A stretch of DNA of 36,425 nt, from the NCBI GenBank assembly GCA_017882885.1, contig JADGOQ010000084.1, positions 1 through 36,425 of the forward strand. Direction: 5' to 3'. A program made the position numbers and the translations under genes. This document shows positions 24,936-32,755 of this stretch, piece by piece; positions within the stretch are counted from its first letter, which is position 1; each line of letters starts with the position of its first letter. Source of the DNA: Actinomycetales bacterium (GTDB lineage: Bacteria > Actinomycetota > Actinomycetes > Actinomycetales > Actinomycetaceae). A model generated the notes under the pieces. It was not told the origin of the DNA. It ran no database searches and was given only the letters and a program-made list of their open reading frames with translations.

Positions 24936-26877
24936 GGGGTGCTCCTGCCAGCTGCCGCTCGTCGGTGATCTCGCCTGCCGCGAGGGCTGGCAGGCCCAGG
25001 GCGGCACGCTTGCCCTCGATGTGCCGCCGGATGAGGAGCGCGGCGTCGCGCGGGTCCGTCTCGACGTCGAACTTCGCCCCGACGACCCCGGCGAGGTCGC
25101 CGGCGAGCAGCTTGACGACGTTCGGGCTGCCGAAGATCGGGGGCTGCACACCCAGCACCGTCTCGATGCCGCTCGCGACGACATAGGCGCCGATCGCAAC
25201 GGCCTTCTCGGAGTACCACTCGGGGGCGGCGCCGGCCAGCGGCAGGGCGTCTATGTCGACGCCGAGGTGGTTTGCGAGGGCGGCCGCGAGCACCAGGACG
25301 CGGGAGTTGTCCACGCACGAGCCCATGTGGAGGACCGGTGGGATCCCGAGCGCCTCACACACCGTGCGCAGTCCCGGCCCCGCCATGGCGGATGCCTCCG
25401 GCACCATGTGGCCGGCCTTCCCGTTCGCGACGGCGGCGCAACCGGTGACCACCACCAGGATGTCGTTCTCGATGAGGCGCCGTGTCAGTTCGAGGTGTCC
25501 GAGATCCTGTGGCACCTTGGGGTTGTTGCAGCCGACGACGGCGGCCGCACCGCGGATCGTGCCGGCGGCAATCGCGTCCACCAGCGGCGCCACGGAACCA
25601 CCGAGCGCTCCGACGATGGCCTCGACGGAGAATCCACCCATCATTCGGACAGGCTCGCCGGGGATCCGCACGCGCCCGGGGTTGCGGTTCGGGTAGGCCT
25701 CCACGGCCTTGCGGACGATCTCCCGGCCGATCTCCCGCCCGCGCTTCGGGTCGAACGAGATGTGGATCGCACCAGGGAACTTGGCCTTGTCCGCCGTGGA
25801 GATCACCTGGGTGTGATAGCACTTGGCGACCTCGGTGACCGAGGGCATGATGCACTGGTAGTCCACCACCATCGCCTCGAGCGCCCCAGTGCACATGATC
25901 AGTTCCTGCATCAGGTGGTTGCCGGCGATCGGGACGCCCCGGCGCATGAGGATCTCGTTGCCGGTGCAGCAGAGCCCAACCACGTTGATACCGGTGGCGC
26001 CGAGGCTGGCGGCCAGCTCGAGCAGGTCGGCGTCGGCGGCCGCATCGACGATGACGTCGGAGAGCACAGGGTTGTGCCCATGCATGGCGATGTTCACCTG
26101 GTCAGCGCGCAGCACCCCCAGGTTCACCTGCGACATGATCGGCTTCGGGGTGCCGAACAGGATGTCCGACAGCTCGGTGGCGATCATCGAACCGCCCCAG
26201 CCATCGGAGAGGCTGGTCCGCAGGCCGTGGAGCAGGATGTTCACGTAGTCGTTGTCGACGCCCATGTGGGTGCGGTGCAGCATCTCGACGTTCTCGCGGT
26301 CGATCCCGCGGGGCGTGATGCCGAGCTCCGCCCACTTGGCGGCGCGGGGCCGGGGGGCGCGCTTGACGAAGGAGATGGCCTCCTTGCGCGAGCCGTAGTC
26401 GGCGAACAGGACGTCGGCGACGTCCCCGGCGACGTCGAGCGTGTCCCGGCCGTCGACGTCGACGCCGAGTTCGGCGGCCAGCCGGCGGAGCTTGGCCTCG
26501 TCGGCGATCTCGTACCCGCTCGCCTCCCCGTGAGCGACGGCGTCGAACACCTCGAGGATGTCGCGCCCGTGGTCGGAGTGTGCCGAGGAGCCGGCCGCGA
26601 TGGTGCGGCCGAGGTTGCGGGCGACGATCACGTCGGCGTCGGCACCGCAGACGCCCTTCGTCGGCCCGACGCCGAACGGGTCGATACGGCAGGGCCCCAT
26701 CGAGCAGTTGCGGCAGCTCACGCCGAGCACGCAGTAGCCACACTGCGGCTCCTGTGCCCTGAGCCGGTCCCAGACGGTCTCGACACGGTCGGCGCGCGCC
26801 TGTTCGATCATCTGCTGGGCGTCCGCCTGGACGCTCAGCGTGCTCGCCGGAACTTCGTTGTGCAGCTGCGTTGTCAT
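24928..26877 (-). CDS. cooS: Anaerobic Ni-Fe carbon monoxide dehydrogenase catalytic subunit CooS
   Basis: A 649-residue monofunctional Ni-CODH that oxidises CO with water to CO2, releasing two electrons and two protons. All C-cluster ligands can be matched: His266/His268 in MHGHNP, Cys303/Cys304 in GLCCTGNE, Cys341 in DYQCIMPS, Cys450 in VVGCNNPK, Cys480 in VVTGCAA and Cys521 in HMGSCVDNSR. The proton-path histidines (AHSDHGR, 100 and 103) and catalytic Lys558 (SEKAVAIG) are present. The B-cluster is Cys55, 58, 63 and 77. The D-cluster motif is Cys46-X2-Cys49; the CX7C partner of CODH-II (here Ser54) is missing. CX2C is known from Desulfovibrio vulgaris CODH, which has a [2Fe-2S] D-cluster. 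ATGA overlap with cooF. No acetyl-CoA synthase is nearby. Confidence 0.98.
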   Translation of the reverse strand: MTTQLHNEVPASTLSVQADAQQMIEQARADRVETVWDRLRAQEPQCGYCVLGVSCRNCSMGPCRIDPFGVGPTKGVCGADADVIVARNLGRTIAAGSSAHSDHGRDILEVFDAVAHGEASGYEIADEAKLRRLAAELGVDVDGRDTLDVAGDVADVLFADYGSRKEAISFVKRAPRPRAAKWAELGITPRGIDRENVEMLHRTHMGVDNDYVNILLHGLRTSLSDGWGGSMIATELSDILFGTPKPIMSQVNLGVLRADQVNIAMHGHNPVLSDVIVDAAADADLLELAASLGATGINVVGLCCTGNEILMRRGVPIAGNHLMQELIMCTGALEAMVVDYQCIMPSVTEVAKCYHTQVISTADKAKFPGAIHISFDPKRGREIGREIVRKAVEAYPNRNPGRVRIPGEPVRMMGGFSVEAIVGALGGSVAPLVDAIAAGTIRGAAAVVGCNNPKVPQDLGHLELTRRLIENDILVVVTGCAAVANGKAGHMVPEASAMAGPGLRTVCEALGIPPVLHMGSCVDNSRVLVLAAALANHLGVDIDALPLAGAAPEWYSEKAVAIGAYVVASGIETVLGVQPPIFGSPNVVKLLAGDLAGVVGAKFDVETDPRDAALLIRRHIEGKRAALGLPALAAGEITDERQLAGAPHV

Positions 26878-27512
26878 CGCTGGGCTCCCATCGGTTGAAC
26901 TGGGAATGTGGCTGTCTCCGCGAGGGAGACGAGGTTCCTGAGTGCGACGCCGTTGGCCCGCCAGCCGGCGAGCGGGTCATCCACCGCCTCGACGGCGGCG
27001 AACACCGCGTCGGCGTGGGTGCGGCGTGCGCCGGTGACGACGTCGTTGACGTCGCCGAAGCTGAGCGCGCCGACCTTGCAGGCCTCGACGCAGGCCGGCA
27101 GCGCGCCCTCGCGCAGCCGGTCGACGCAAAGGTCGCACTTCACGGCCACGGCCGTGTCGTGGTCAAGGCCGCTGGCAGTCGGGTAGAACCCGATGACGTC
27201 GAACGGGCAGACCACGGCGCACATGGCGCACCCGATACAGGCGCGATCGTCCACGAGGACGAGGTCGCCGTCCCGGTGCATGGCGCCGGACGGGCAAATG
27301 CCGACGCACGGCGCCGGGTCGCAGTGCCGGCAATTGCTCGGGTAGCTCAGGCCGATCACGGGACCGGGATCCACGTGGATCCGGGCCCGCGGGATGGGAA
27401 CCTCGAGATGGGCGGTCGCGATGTCCTTGGAGAGGGAGTGTGCGGTCGCACAGGCGATCTCGCACTGCTTGCAGCCAATACACCTGGCTGGGTCGATGAA
27501 TACCTTTCTCAT
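26874..27512 (-). CDS. cooF: CooF-like four-cluster [4Fe-4S] ferredoxin
   Basis: A 212-residue iron-sulphur protein with sixteen cysteines in four groups: 11/14/17/21, 61/64/69/73, 92/95/98/102 and 126/129/141/145. This is the CooF/HycB/DmsB pattern for four [4Fe-4S] clusters. It begins MRKVFIDPARCIGCKQCEIA. As the first gene of the operon, with cooS in ATGA overlap, it should accept electrons from the CooS D-cluster and pass them to the flavoprotein encoded at the operon's end. No energy-converting hydrogenase gene is present, so hydrogen production from CO by this locus is unlikely. The ATG 27512 has AAAGGAG at good spacing. The protein is soluble, with no signal peptide. The last 55 residues are specific to this group. 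Confidence 0.93.
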   Translation of the reverse strand: MRKVFIDPARCIGCKQCEIACATAHSLSKDIATAHLEVPIPRARIHVDPGPVIGLSYPSNCRHCDPAPCVGICPSGAMHRDGDLVLVDDRACIGCAMCAVVCPFDVIGFYPTASGLDHDTAVAVKCDLCVDRLREGALPACVEACKVGALSFGDVNDVVTGARRTHADAVFAAVEAVDDPLAGWRANGVALRNLVSLAETATFPVQPMGAQR

Positions 27513-27531
27513 GAGTGCTCCTTTTGCACCA

Positions 27532-27556
27532 TGTGCAGTTGTTCACATCAAGGTTA
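27532..27556 (-). promoter_or_regulatory. CRP/FNR-like palindrome and candidate -10 upstream of cooF
   Basis: On the minus strand TGTGAACAACTGCACA (27532-27547) matches the CRP-type pattern TGTGN8CACA with both half-sites intact. It lies about 20 bp before the cooF start. Just upstream, TAACCT (27551-27556) could be a -10 element, which would put the palindrome over the transcription start, a position more typical of repression. CooA, a CO-sensing CRP-family protein, is the known regulator in other species, but no such gene is in the window. Confidence 0.45.
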
Positions 27557-27574
27557 CGCCGGTTGGCGTGCGTG

Positions 27575-27590
27575 CCCCATCGCAATGGGG
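27575..27590. promoter_or_regulatory. Inverted repeat in the coo/ABC divergent intergenic region
   Basis: CCCCAT and ATGGGG form a perfect 6-bp inverted repeat around CGCA. If TAACCT at 27551-27556 is the coo -10, the repeat is centred about 39-41 bases upstream of the start, where the -35 would be and where class II activators bind. No -35-like hexamer is present there. It could equally be a small hairpin. Confidence 0.4.
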
Positions 27591-27632
27591 GACTCGCAAG
27601 AAACGTGGGACCATCCGCCGTTCGAGTCCCCG

Positions 27633-27660
27633 CTGACGTGGGCGTGCGGACCGATAGCCT
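27633..27660 (+). promoter_or_regulatory. Candidate promoter for the ABC ATPase/permease operon
   Basis: CTGACG (27633-27638) and TAGCCT (27655-27660) are 16 bp apart. Transcription would start near 27667, just before the AGGAGG at 27671. This supports ATG 27682 over the ATG at 27664 as the start of the ATPase. Confidence 0.48.
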
Positions 27661-27681
27661 CACATGGCAGAGGAGGACCAC

Positions 27682-28590
27682 ATGAGCGACGTCGACACCG
27701 TGATCCGCTGCGAGGGCCTGACGAAGTATTACGGCAGGTCCCGCGGGGTCGAGGCCCTGAACCTGGAGGTGCGCCCCGGCCAGGTGTACGGCTTCCTCGG
27801 CCCGAACGGCGCCGGCAAGACCACCACGATCCGGTGCCTGCTGTCCCTCCTGCGGCCGACCAGCGGGCAGGCATACCTCTTCGACCAACCAGTCGGGCTG
27901 GACGGGCGCGAGCTGCGCCGTCGGATCGGCTACGTGGCCGGGGACCCGGCGTTGTTCGCCAAACAGACCGGTCGGTGGACCCTCGACTACATCGCCGGGC
28001 TGCGCGGCTCGCCCGGGCCCGCGGAGGCGGAGCTGTGCGAGCGCCTCCAGTTCGACCCCTCCCGCCGGGTCAAGGAACTGTCGAAGGGCAACAGGCAGAA
28101 GCTCGCCCTCGTCGTCGCCCTGATGCACCACCCGGACCTGCTCATCCTCGACGAGCCCACCAGCGGCCTGGACCCCCTCAACCAGCAGGTGGTCTTCGAC
28201 ATCCTCGAGGAGCGCGTCGCCAACGGCGCCACGGTCTTCCTCAGCAGCCACATCCTCCCGGAGGTGGAGCGTGTCTGCGAGCGGGTGGCGATCATCCGCG
28301 ACGGCGCGATGGTGGCGGAGGAGTCCGTCGAGGCGCTTGTCGCCAAGGCGATCCGGACCGTGACCGTGGTCTACACCGAACCCGTCCCGGACGAGTTCGT
28401 GGCCCGCCTGCAACAGCGCGTGCCTGTGGACCGTGTCGGCAACGCCGGGCTCACCGCCCGCGTGAGCGAGGACATCGGGGGAGTGCTGCGCGAGTTCCTG
28501 GCCCGGCCGGTGACGGACGTGACCGTCGAGCACGTCTCGCTCGAAGACGTCTTCCTGCAGTACTACACGGGCGGCGGTGGCGCGAAGTGA
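27682..28590 (+). CDS. ABC transporter ATP-binding protein (ABC-2 export type)
   Basis: A 302-residue ATPase beginning MSDVDTVIRCEGLTKYYG at ATG 27682, with AGGAGG at 5-bp spacing. Walker A is FLGPNGAGKTTTIRCLLS, the signature is KELSKGNRQKLALVVAL (LSKGN in place of LSGGQ), Walker B is LLILDEPTSGLDPLNQQ and the switch region is FLSSHILPEVERVCERV. About 85 C-terminal residues form the accessory domain usual for NatA/CcmA/DrrA-type exporters. It pairs with the permease that starts in a GTGA overlap. The substrate is unknown. It is divergent from the coo operon across 170 bp, so shared regulation is possible but not shown. Confidence 0.95.
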   Translation: MSDVDTVIRCEGLTKYYGRSRGVEALNLEVRPGQVYGFLGPNGAGKTTTIRCLLSLLRPTSGQAYLFDQPVGLDGRELRRRIGYVAGDPALFAKQTGRWTLDYIAGLRGSPGPAEAELCERLQFDPSRRVKELSKGNRQKLALVVALMHHPDLLILDEPTSGLDPLNQQVVFDILEERVANGATVFLSSHILPEVERVCERVAIIRDGAMVAEESVEALVAKAIRTVTVVYTEPVPDEFVARLQQRVPVDRVGNAGLTARVSEDIGGVLREFLARPVTDVTVEHVSLEDVFLQYYTGGGGAK

Positions 28591-29390
28591 ACTGGACGAT
28601 CTTCCGCTCCATGCTGGAACTACGGCGGACCTCGTTGTTGTGGTACTCGTTCGGCATCGCGGCCTACGGCTGGATGATGGTGGCATTCTTCCCGCTCATC
28701 GCGGCGAACCTCGACTACATGGACATGATGATGGACGTGTTCACCGACGAGCTCATGGCGATCCTCGGGGCGGCGGGCACGGACTTCACCACGCTGGGCG
28801 GCTTCATGGGCGTTGAGTACCTCAACATGTTCTGGGTGTTCATCGTCGCGGCCGCCGTGATCATGTTCGCGGCCGGGGCGCTGGGCGGCGCCGTCGACGA
28901 GGGGACCATGGAGCTCACGCTCTCCCAGCCGGTCTCCCGCATGGAGGTGGCGGTCTCCCGCTTCCTCGCGCTGGCCGCCTACGCCGGTGCCCTCAACCTC
29001 GTCACCGCCGCGACGCTCTACCTGCCGGGGCTCGTGCACGGGGTCGACGTCCCCCTGGACGCGATGGCCCTCTTCCTCGCGGCTGGCTGGCTGGTGACGA
29101 TGTCGATCGGCAGCTTCGCGTTCCTGGTCTCCGCCGTCGCCTCGGCGAGCAACCGGGCGGCTGGGGTGAGCTTCGGCGTGATCGCGGCTATGTGGCTCCT
29201 CGACACGCTCGGCACCATCTCCGAGCGTTTTGGCTGGCTCAGCAACCTCTCGCTCTTCCACTACTGGAACCCGGCCGACATCATCGACAACCTCACCGTG
29301 GCGCCCCAGACCTGGGCCGTGTTCGGGATCGCGACGGCGGTGTTCGCCCCCGCCGCGATCTGGCTGTTCAGACGGCGGGACGTGGCGTAG
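28587..29390 (+). CDS. ABC-2 type transporter permease
   Basis: A 267-residue membrane protein beginning VNWTIFRSMLELRRTSLLWY at GTG 28587, overlapping the ATPase stop (GTGA). Six hydrophobic segments can be drawn: about residues 18-38, 82-102, 128-150, 160-180, 190-207 and 242-260. The motif DEGTMELTLSQPVSRMEVAVSRFLA (read in two parts) is the coupling-helix region typical of ABC-2/NatB-like permeases. It should form a dimeric exporter with the preceding ATPase. Nothing nearby points to a substrate. The C-terminus FRRRDVA is a common ending in this family. Confidence 0.92.
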   Translation: MNWTIFRSMLELRRTSLLWYSFGIAAYGWMMVAFFPLIAANLDYMDMMMDVFTDELMAILGAAGTDFTTLGGFMGVEYLNMFWVFIVAAAVIMFAAGALGGAVDEGTMELTLSQPVSRMEVAVSRFLALAAYAGALNLVTAATLYLPGLVHGVDVPLDAMALFLAAGWLVTMSIGSFAFLVSAVASASNRAAGVSFGVIAAMWLLDTLGTISERFGWLSNLSLFHYWNPADIIDNLTVAPQTWAVFGIATAVFAPAAIWLFRRRDVA

Positions 29391-29431
29391 ACCCACAGCA
29401 CGCGCTCCACCATGCGATCCAGGTTCCCCAC

Positions 29432-29881
29432 GTGGAGATTCAATGGAGGTTCAGTCTGCCCCTTCTGCCCTTCCACGGTGAGTCCTACCCTGTAGCTGTC
29501 GCATCGCATCGTGAGAACCGGTGGCGCGGCACCTCCTACGACGCCGGCGGGCCCGGGATCGGGTCTGGTGTCTTCATGGACGGCCTCGCGATCTGGCACG
29601 TCATCGAGGACCCGGCCGTGTTCAATGCGACGGTGCCGTGGCCGCCGACAGGGGTGAAGGGCGAGTGGGGGAGGCTCGGCATCCGCATGATCCGGGCGAA
29701 CGGCGGCGTGGTGTTCGACGACACGAAGGCCCTGTTCGCGACAGCCGGAAGCGTTGTCTCGGATGTCACCGCACCGGCGAACCTCCACTGGTTGAACGGC
29801 GATCCAAGCGGCATCCGCATCAAGCTGCTCACTGGCGCCGGATCAACGATGAAGCTCGAGCTAGGAGTGAGCTGCCCGTAG
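29432..29881 (+). pseudogene. C-terminal remnant of an M6-peptidase-like exported protein
   Basis: The frame reads ENRWRGTSYD (near 29512), then DGLAIWHVIEDPAVFNATVP, EWGRLGIRMIRANGG and a stop at 29881. The ENR...YD...GLAIWHV pattern resembles the C-terminal part of secreted M6/immune-inhibitor-A-like metallopeptidases and their relatives. No zinc motif, signal peptide or convincing start is present: the first possible GTG (29432) lacks a ribosome binding site, and the residues before ENRWRG do not look like the family. The 586-bp gap between the permease and the MFS gene is otherwise empty. It is probably the tail of a gene lost by deletion. The family assignment rests on remembered pattern. 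Confidence 0.52.
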
Positions 29882-29976
29882 GAGATGGTGCGGGGTTCAC
29901 GGCCGGTCGCCCGAGCCTGCGGGTAAGGTCGTTGGAGGGCATTCGCCCCTGACCACCTGAACCCCCAGGGAGCGGC

Positions 29977-31212
29977 ATGAGAACGCCCCACGGCCCGGCA
30001 GTGGCACCGTCCCCGATGCGCGCCCGCGTGGCGATCTCGACGCAGTTCTTCACGAATGGCGTGCTCGGCGCGTCACTGCTTCCGCGCCTGCCCGAGATCA
30101 AGCGGGCGTTCGAACTCTCCGACACCGCATACGGGTTCGTGGTGATCGCGTTCGCGCTCGGCTCGATCCTGGCGGCGAACGCGGCGGCGCCGCTCATCCG
30201 GCGCTTCGGGGCGCTCCAGGTGGCGGTGGGCGGAACCGTGCTGCTCGCGGCGGCGCTCGCGGGCGCGGGGCTCAGCGGTGCGGTGGTGCCCTTCGTGGTG
30301 TTCATGATGCTCGGCGGCGTGTTCGACGCGCTCCTCGACTCCGGTCAGAACGTCCACGGGCTCGCCGTCGAGCGGTGGCACGGGCGTTCGATCATCAACT
30401 CGCTGCACGCGTCGTGGAGCGTCGGCGCGACCGTCGGCGGCGTCATCGGCGCCACCTGTGCCGCCTTCGGCGTGCCGATCGGGACCCAGATGGTGGTGGG
30501 CGCCGTCGTCTGGGCGGTGGTGGCCGTGGTCGCCGGGTTCGAGGGTGCGGTGCCGGCCGAGCACCTGCGCCGTGTCGAGTCCGCGGCGGACGACGGCAGC
30601 GCGGCGGCCGACGGCGCCGCGACCGCGACGCGGCGGCGCTTCCCGTGGAAGTTGCTGGCGCCGCTCGTCGTGCTCGCGATCTGCGGGACCCTCGTTGAGG
30701 ACGTGGCCAACAACTGGGTGACGCTCTACCTCAACCGCGACGTCGGCGCCCCGATCGGCCTGGCGGGCCTCGGTTTCGCGGCCATGCTGGGCGCCCAGTT
30801 CGTGGGCCGGCTCCTCGGTGACCCCATGACCGATCGGTGGGGCCGGGCCGCCGTGGCGCGCAGTGGGGGAGTGTTGATCCTGCTCGGCTCGCTCACGGCG
30901 GTGCTCGCACCGCACCCGCTCATCGCGATCGCCGGCTTCGCGATCGCCGGGTTCGGCTCGGCCACGCTCGTGCCCGCCGCCTACGCCGCCGCCGACAACC
31001 TCCCCGGCATCGCCCACGGCTCCGGCGTCGCGATGCTCGGCTGGCTCATGCGCTTCGGCTTCCTACTCACCTCGCCCATGATCGGCATCATCGCCGACGG
31101 CGTCGGGCTCCGCCTCGCCATGCTGGTCCCGGCGCTTGCCGGACTGGTGGCGGCGGTCATCGCGCACCTGGTCGGCCGGCGCGAGCGTGCGGGCCGGCCC
31201 GCACGCGCCTGA
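29977..31212 (+). CDS. Major facilitator superfamily transporter
   Basis: A 411-residue MFS protein with about 12 hydrophobic segments in two halves, split by a charged loop near residues 195-225 (EHLRRVESAADDGS through TATRRRF). The N-terminal half includes FTNGVLGASLLPRLPEIKRAF, GLAVERWHGRSIINSLHASW and a Gly-rich segment. The LPEIKRAF...LSDTAYGF start and the HASWSVGATVGG motif resemble the YbjJ/FucP-like group, often linked to sugar or drug efflux. The substrate is not inferable. It starts at ATG 29977 with AGGGAG upstream. It stands alone between decayed genes and shows no frameshift. Confidence 0.93.
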   Translation: MRTPHGPAVAPSPMRARVAISTQFFTNGVLGASLLPRLPEIKRAFELSDTAYGFVVIAFALGSILAANAAAPLIRRFGALQVAVGGTVLLAAALAGAGLSGAVVPFVVFMMLGGVFDALLDSGQNVHGLAVERWHGRSIINSLHASWSVGATVGGVIGATCAAFGVPIGTQMVVGAVVWAVVAVVAGFEGAVPAEHLRRVESAADDGSAAADGAATATRRRFPWKLLAPLVVLAICGTLVEDVANNWVTLYLNRDVGAPIGLAGLGFAAMLGAQFVGRLLGDPMTDRWGRAAVARSGGVLILLGSLTAVLAPHPLIAIAGFAIAGFGSATLVPAAYAAADNLPGIAHGSGVAMLGWLMRFGFLLTSPMIGIIADGVGLRLAMLVPALAGLVAAVIAHLVGRRERAGRPARA

Positions 31213-31290
31213 GGGATGCTCGCCCGCCCTGCATCCAGAATGGCCGTGGGTTCGGAAGTACGTTATGTGAGCGAAAACCAAGAAGGGCGC

Positions 31291-31821
31291 ATGCATCCAC
31301 TGAAGAAGGCCTGGGCCGCGATCGCGGTCCTGGGCGGCACGGCCGTGGTTGGCAGCTACGTGTGGGGGCTGAGCTCCATCCCGAACGCGAGCACCGACTT
31401 CTGGGGTGGGACTCCGGAGGCCCTCATCCCGCTGTACACGGTGAGCATGCTCCTCGGGGCGGTGAGCTTCTTCTTCATCACCGCGTTCGTGCTCGTCCTG
31501 GACCCCGCCACCGCCCGCGTGGGGGAGGGGTTCGGGTTCCCGGTATTCCTGTGGATCTACCTCGCCATCCTGGTCCCGTCCGCGCTGTGGATGCCCTTGG
31601 TGGCGCAGATGGTCGCCTCCCCGAGCGAGCCGGTGTGGTGGGTCATCCGGCTCGCACTGCTGGTGGTGGGCCTCGCCTCGGTTGCCCTCGTTGCCGCACT
31701 GCTGCGGGTGTCGCCGCGCTCGCCCACGTGGCTGTACCTCGTCTCCGTGGTGGGTGCCGTCTGGTTCACGGTGCACACCCTAGTGCTGGACGCCCTCCTC
31801 TGGCCGGTGTTCTTCCGGTGA
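31291..31821 (+). CDS. Membrane protein of unknown function (five hydrophobic segments)
   Basis: Not recognised. A 176-residue protein beginning MHPLKKAWAAIAVLGG at ATG 31291, with AGAAGGG upstream; an in-frame GTG at 31267 is an alternative. Hydrophobic segments lie at about residues 7-26, 43-67, 80-104, 113-138 and 146-173. There are no conserved catalytic residues I can name. Its stop overlaps (GTGA) the GTG that once started the epimerase gene now broken downstream, so the two were a coupled pair. It may be a small transport or sensing protein or a structural membrane protein. The amino acid composition is normal for the region, supporting a real gene. Confidence 0.72.
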   Translation: MHPLKKAWAAIAVLGGTAVVGSYVWGLSSIPNASTDFWGGTPEALIPLYTVSMLLGAVSFFFITAFVLVLDPATARVGEGFGFPVFLWIYLAILVPSALWMPLVAQMVASPSEPVWWVIRLALLVVGLASVALVAALLRVSPRSPTWLYLVSVVGAVWFTVHTLVLDALLWPVFFR

Positions 31822-32643
31822 CCCGTGTCCTGGTCACCGGGGCCTTCGGACGGCTCGGGCAGGTCGTGCTCCGCGAGCTGAAGCATTCGTCGACGTCGTC
31901 GTCTGGGGCGACGTTCGCCACGCGGACCTGGGGCCGCTTGTGGACCGGAGACGGCACCGGAACTGGCGGAGTCGGTCAACGTGGGCGGTACCCTTCGCCT
32001 GGTGGAGGCCATCGAAGCGGCGGCGCACGACCCGTTGCTGGTATACGCGTCGTCTGTGACGGTGTTGGGGTACCCGTCGCTTCCGGTCCTGCGGACAGCG
32101 GATGACCCTGTGGGGCCGTCGGACCACTACACACGGCACAAGATCGCGGTGGAGGAGCGGCTGCGGAATGGCAGTGCGCGCCACGCGATCCTGCGTGTGG
32201 GGGTGTCGATCGATGCACGCACGCTGAGCACGGACCTCGCCACGCTGCGGCAACTGCTGCGGACCGCCCCCGACAACCCCATCGAGTACGTCCACCCCCT
32301 CGACGTCGCCACCGCGATCGCCCACTGCTTGGACAACCCGGACGCCGTCGGAAGGGTGCTGCTGGTGGGGGGCGGGGAGGGCTGCCGCCTCACCCAGCAC
32401 AAGTTCTTCAGCGCCGTATTCGAGGAGGCCGGCCTGCGCCTGCCACGCGAGTTCATGGGGGACGAGGCGTATTACACGCACTGGATGGACACACGCGAGT
32501 CGAACGAGATCCAGCGCTTCCAGCAACGCACCTTCGAGGACTACCGGGCGGAACTCCGCGAGCGCCTGCGCTGGGTGCGGCCGGTGGTCAGGCCGGCCGC
32601 ACCCGTCGTTCTCGCGGTGTTGGGGCGATGGTTGCGCGGCTGA
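31818..32643 (+). pseudogene. Broken NAD-dependent epimerase/dehydratase (extended SDR)
   Basis: Three reading frames together spell one protein. Frame one, from GTG 31818, gives TRVLVTGAFGRLGQVVLREL, the Rossmann NAD-binding start. Frame two, near 31883-31950, gives AFVDVVVWGDVRHADLGPLV. Frame three, from about 31960 to the stop at 32643, gives PELAESVNVGGTLRLVEAI, LVYASSVTVLGYP and YTRHKIAVEERL, the catalytic Tyr-Lys region. About 25 residues are missing at the first junction and the HLAA-type segment at the second, so there are at least two out-of-frame deletions, not just one base error. A GTG at 31981 could start a C-terminal product but without the cofactor-binding half. Calling it non-functional is inference. 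Confidence 0.76.
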
Positions 32644-32652
32644 GTGCTCCCA

Positions 32653-32682
32653 TTGCCAGGCCGCCCGTCCGCGGGATATTGT
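32653..32682 (+). promoter_or_regulatory. Candidate promoter for the hemerythrin gene
   Basis: TTGCCA (32653-32658) and TATTGT (32677-32682) are 18 bp apart. They would start transcription near 32689, just before the GGAG that precedes ATG 32711. This is among the best sigma-70-like promoters in the window. Confidence 0.55.
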
Positions 32683-32710
32683 GTGGCTTCCAAGGTGTGA
32701 GGAGCGTCAC

Positions 32711-32755
32711 ATGGCGGGCAAGTAGAACGACATCCCGGGGTGCAACAGCGACGAG
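32711..32755 (+). other. Amber-interrupted original start of the hemerythrin gene
   Basis: ATG 32711 has GGAG at 6-bp spacing and reads MAGK, then TAG (32723-32725), then NDIPGCNSDE in frame with the hemerythrin ORF. The sequence after the stop looks like a normal N-terminus for such proteins, so the TAG appears to be a recent nonsense change, or a sequencing error. Confidence 0.65.

Noticed and set aside
24736-26898. A 720-codon plus-strand frame opposite cooS.
   Set aside because: The translation has no motif and simply mirrors cooS, whose metal ligands are all intact.
27664-27681. ATG 27664 as the start of the ABC ATPase.
   Set aside because: It lies too close to the -10 hexamer at 27655-27660, and AGGAGG sits between it and ATG 27682, which begins the normal family N-terminus.
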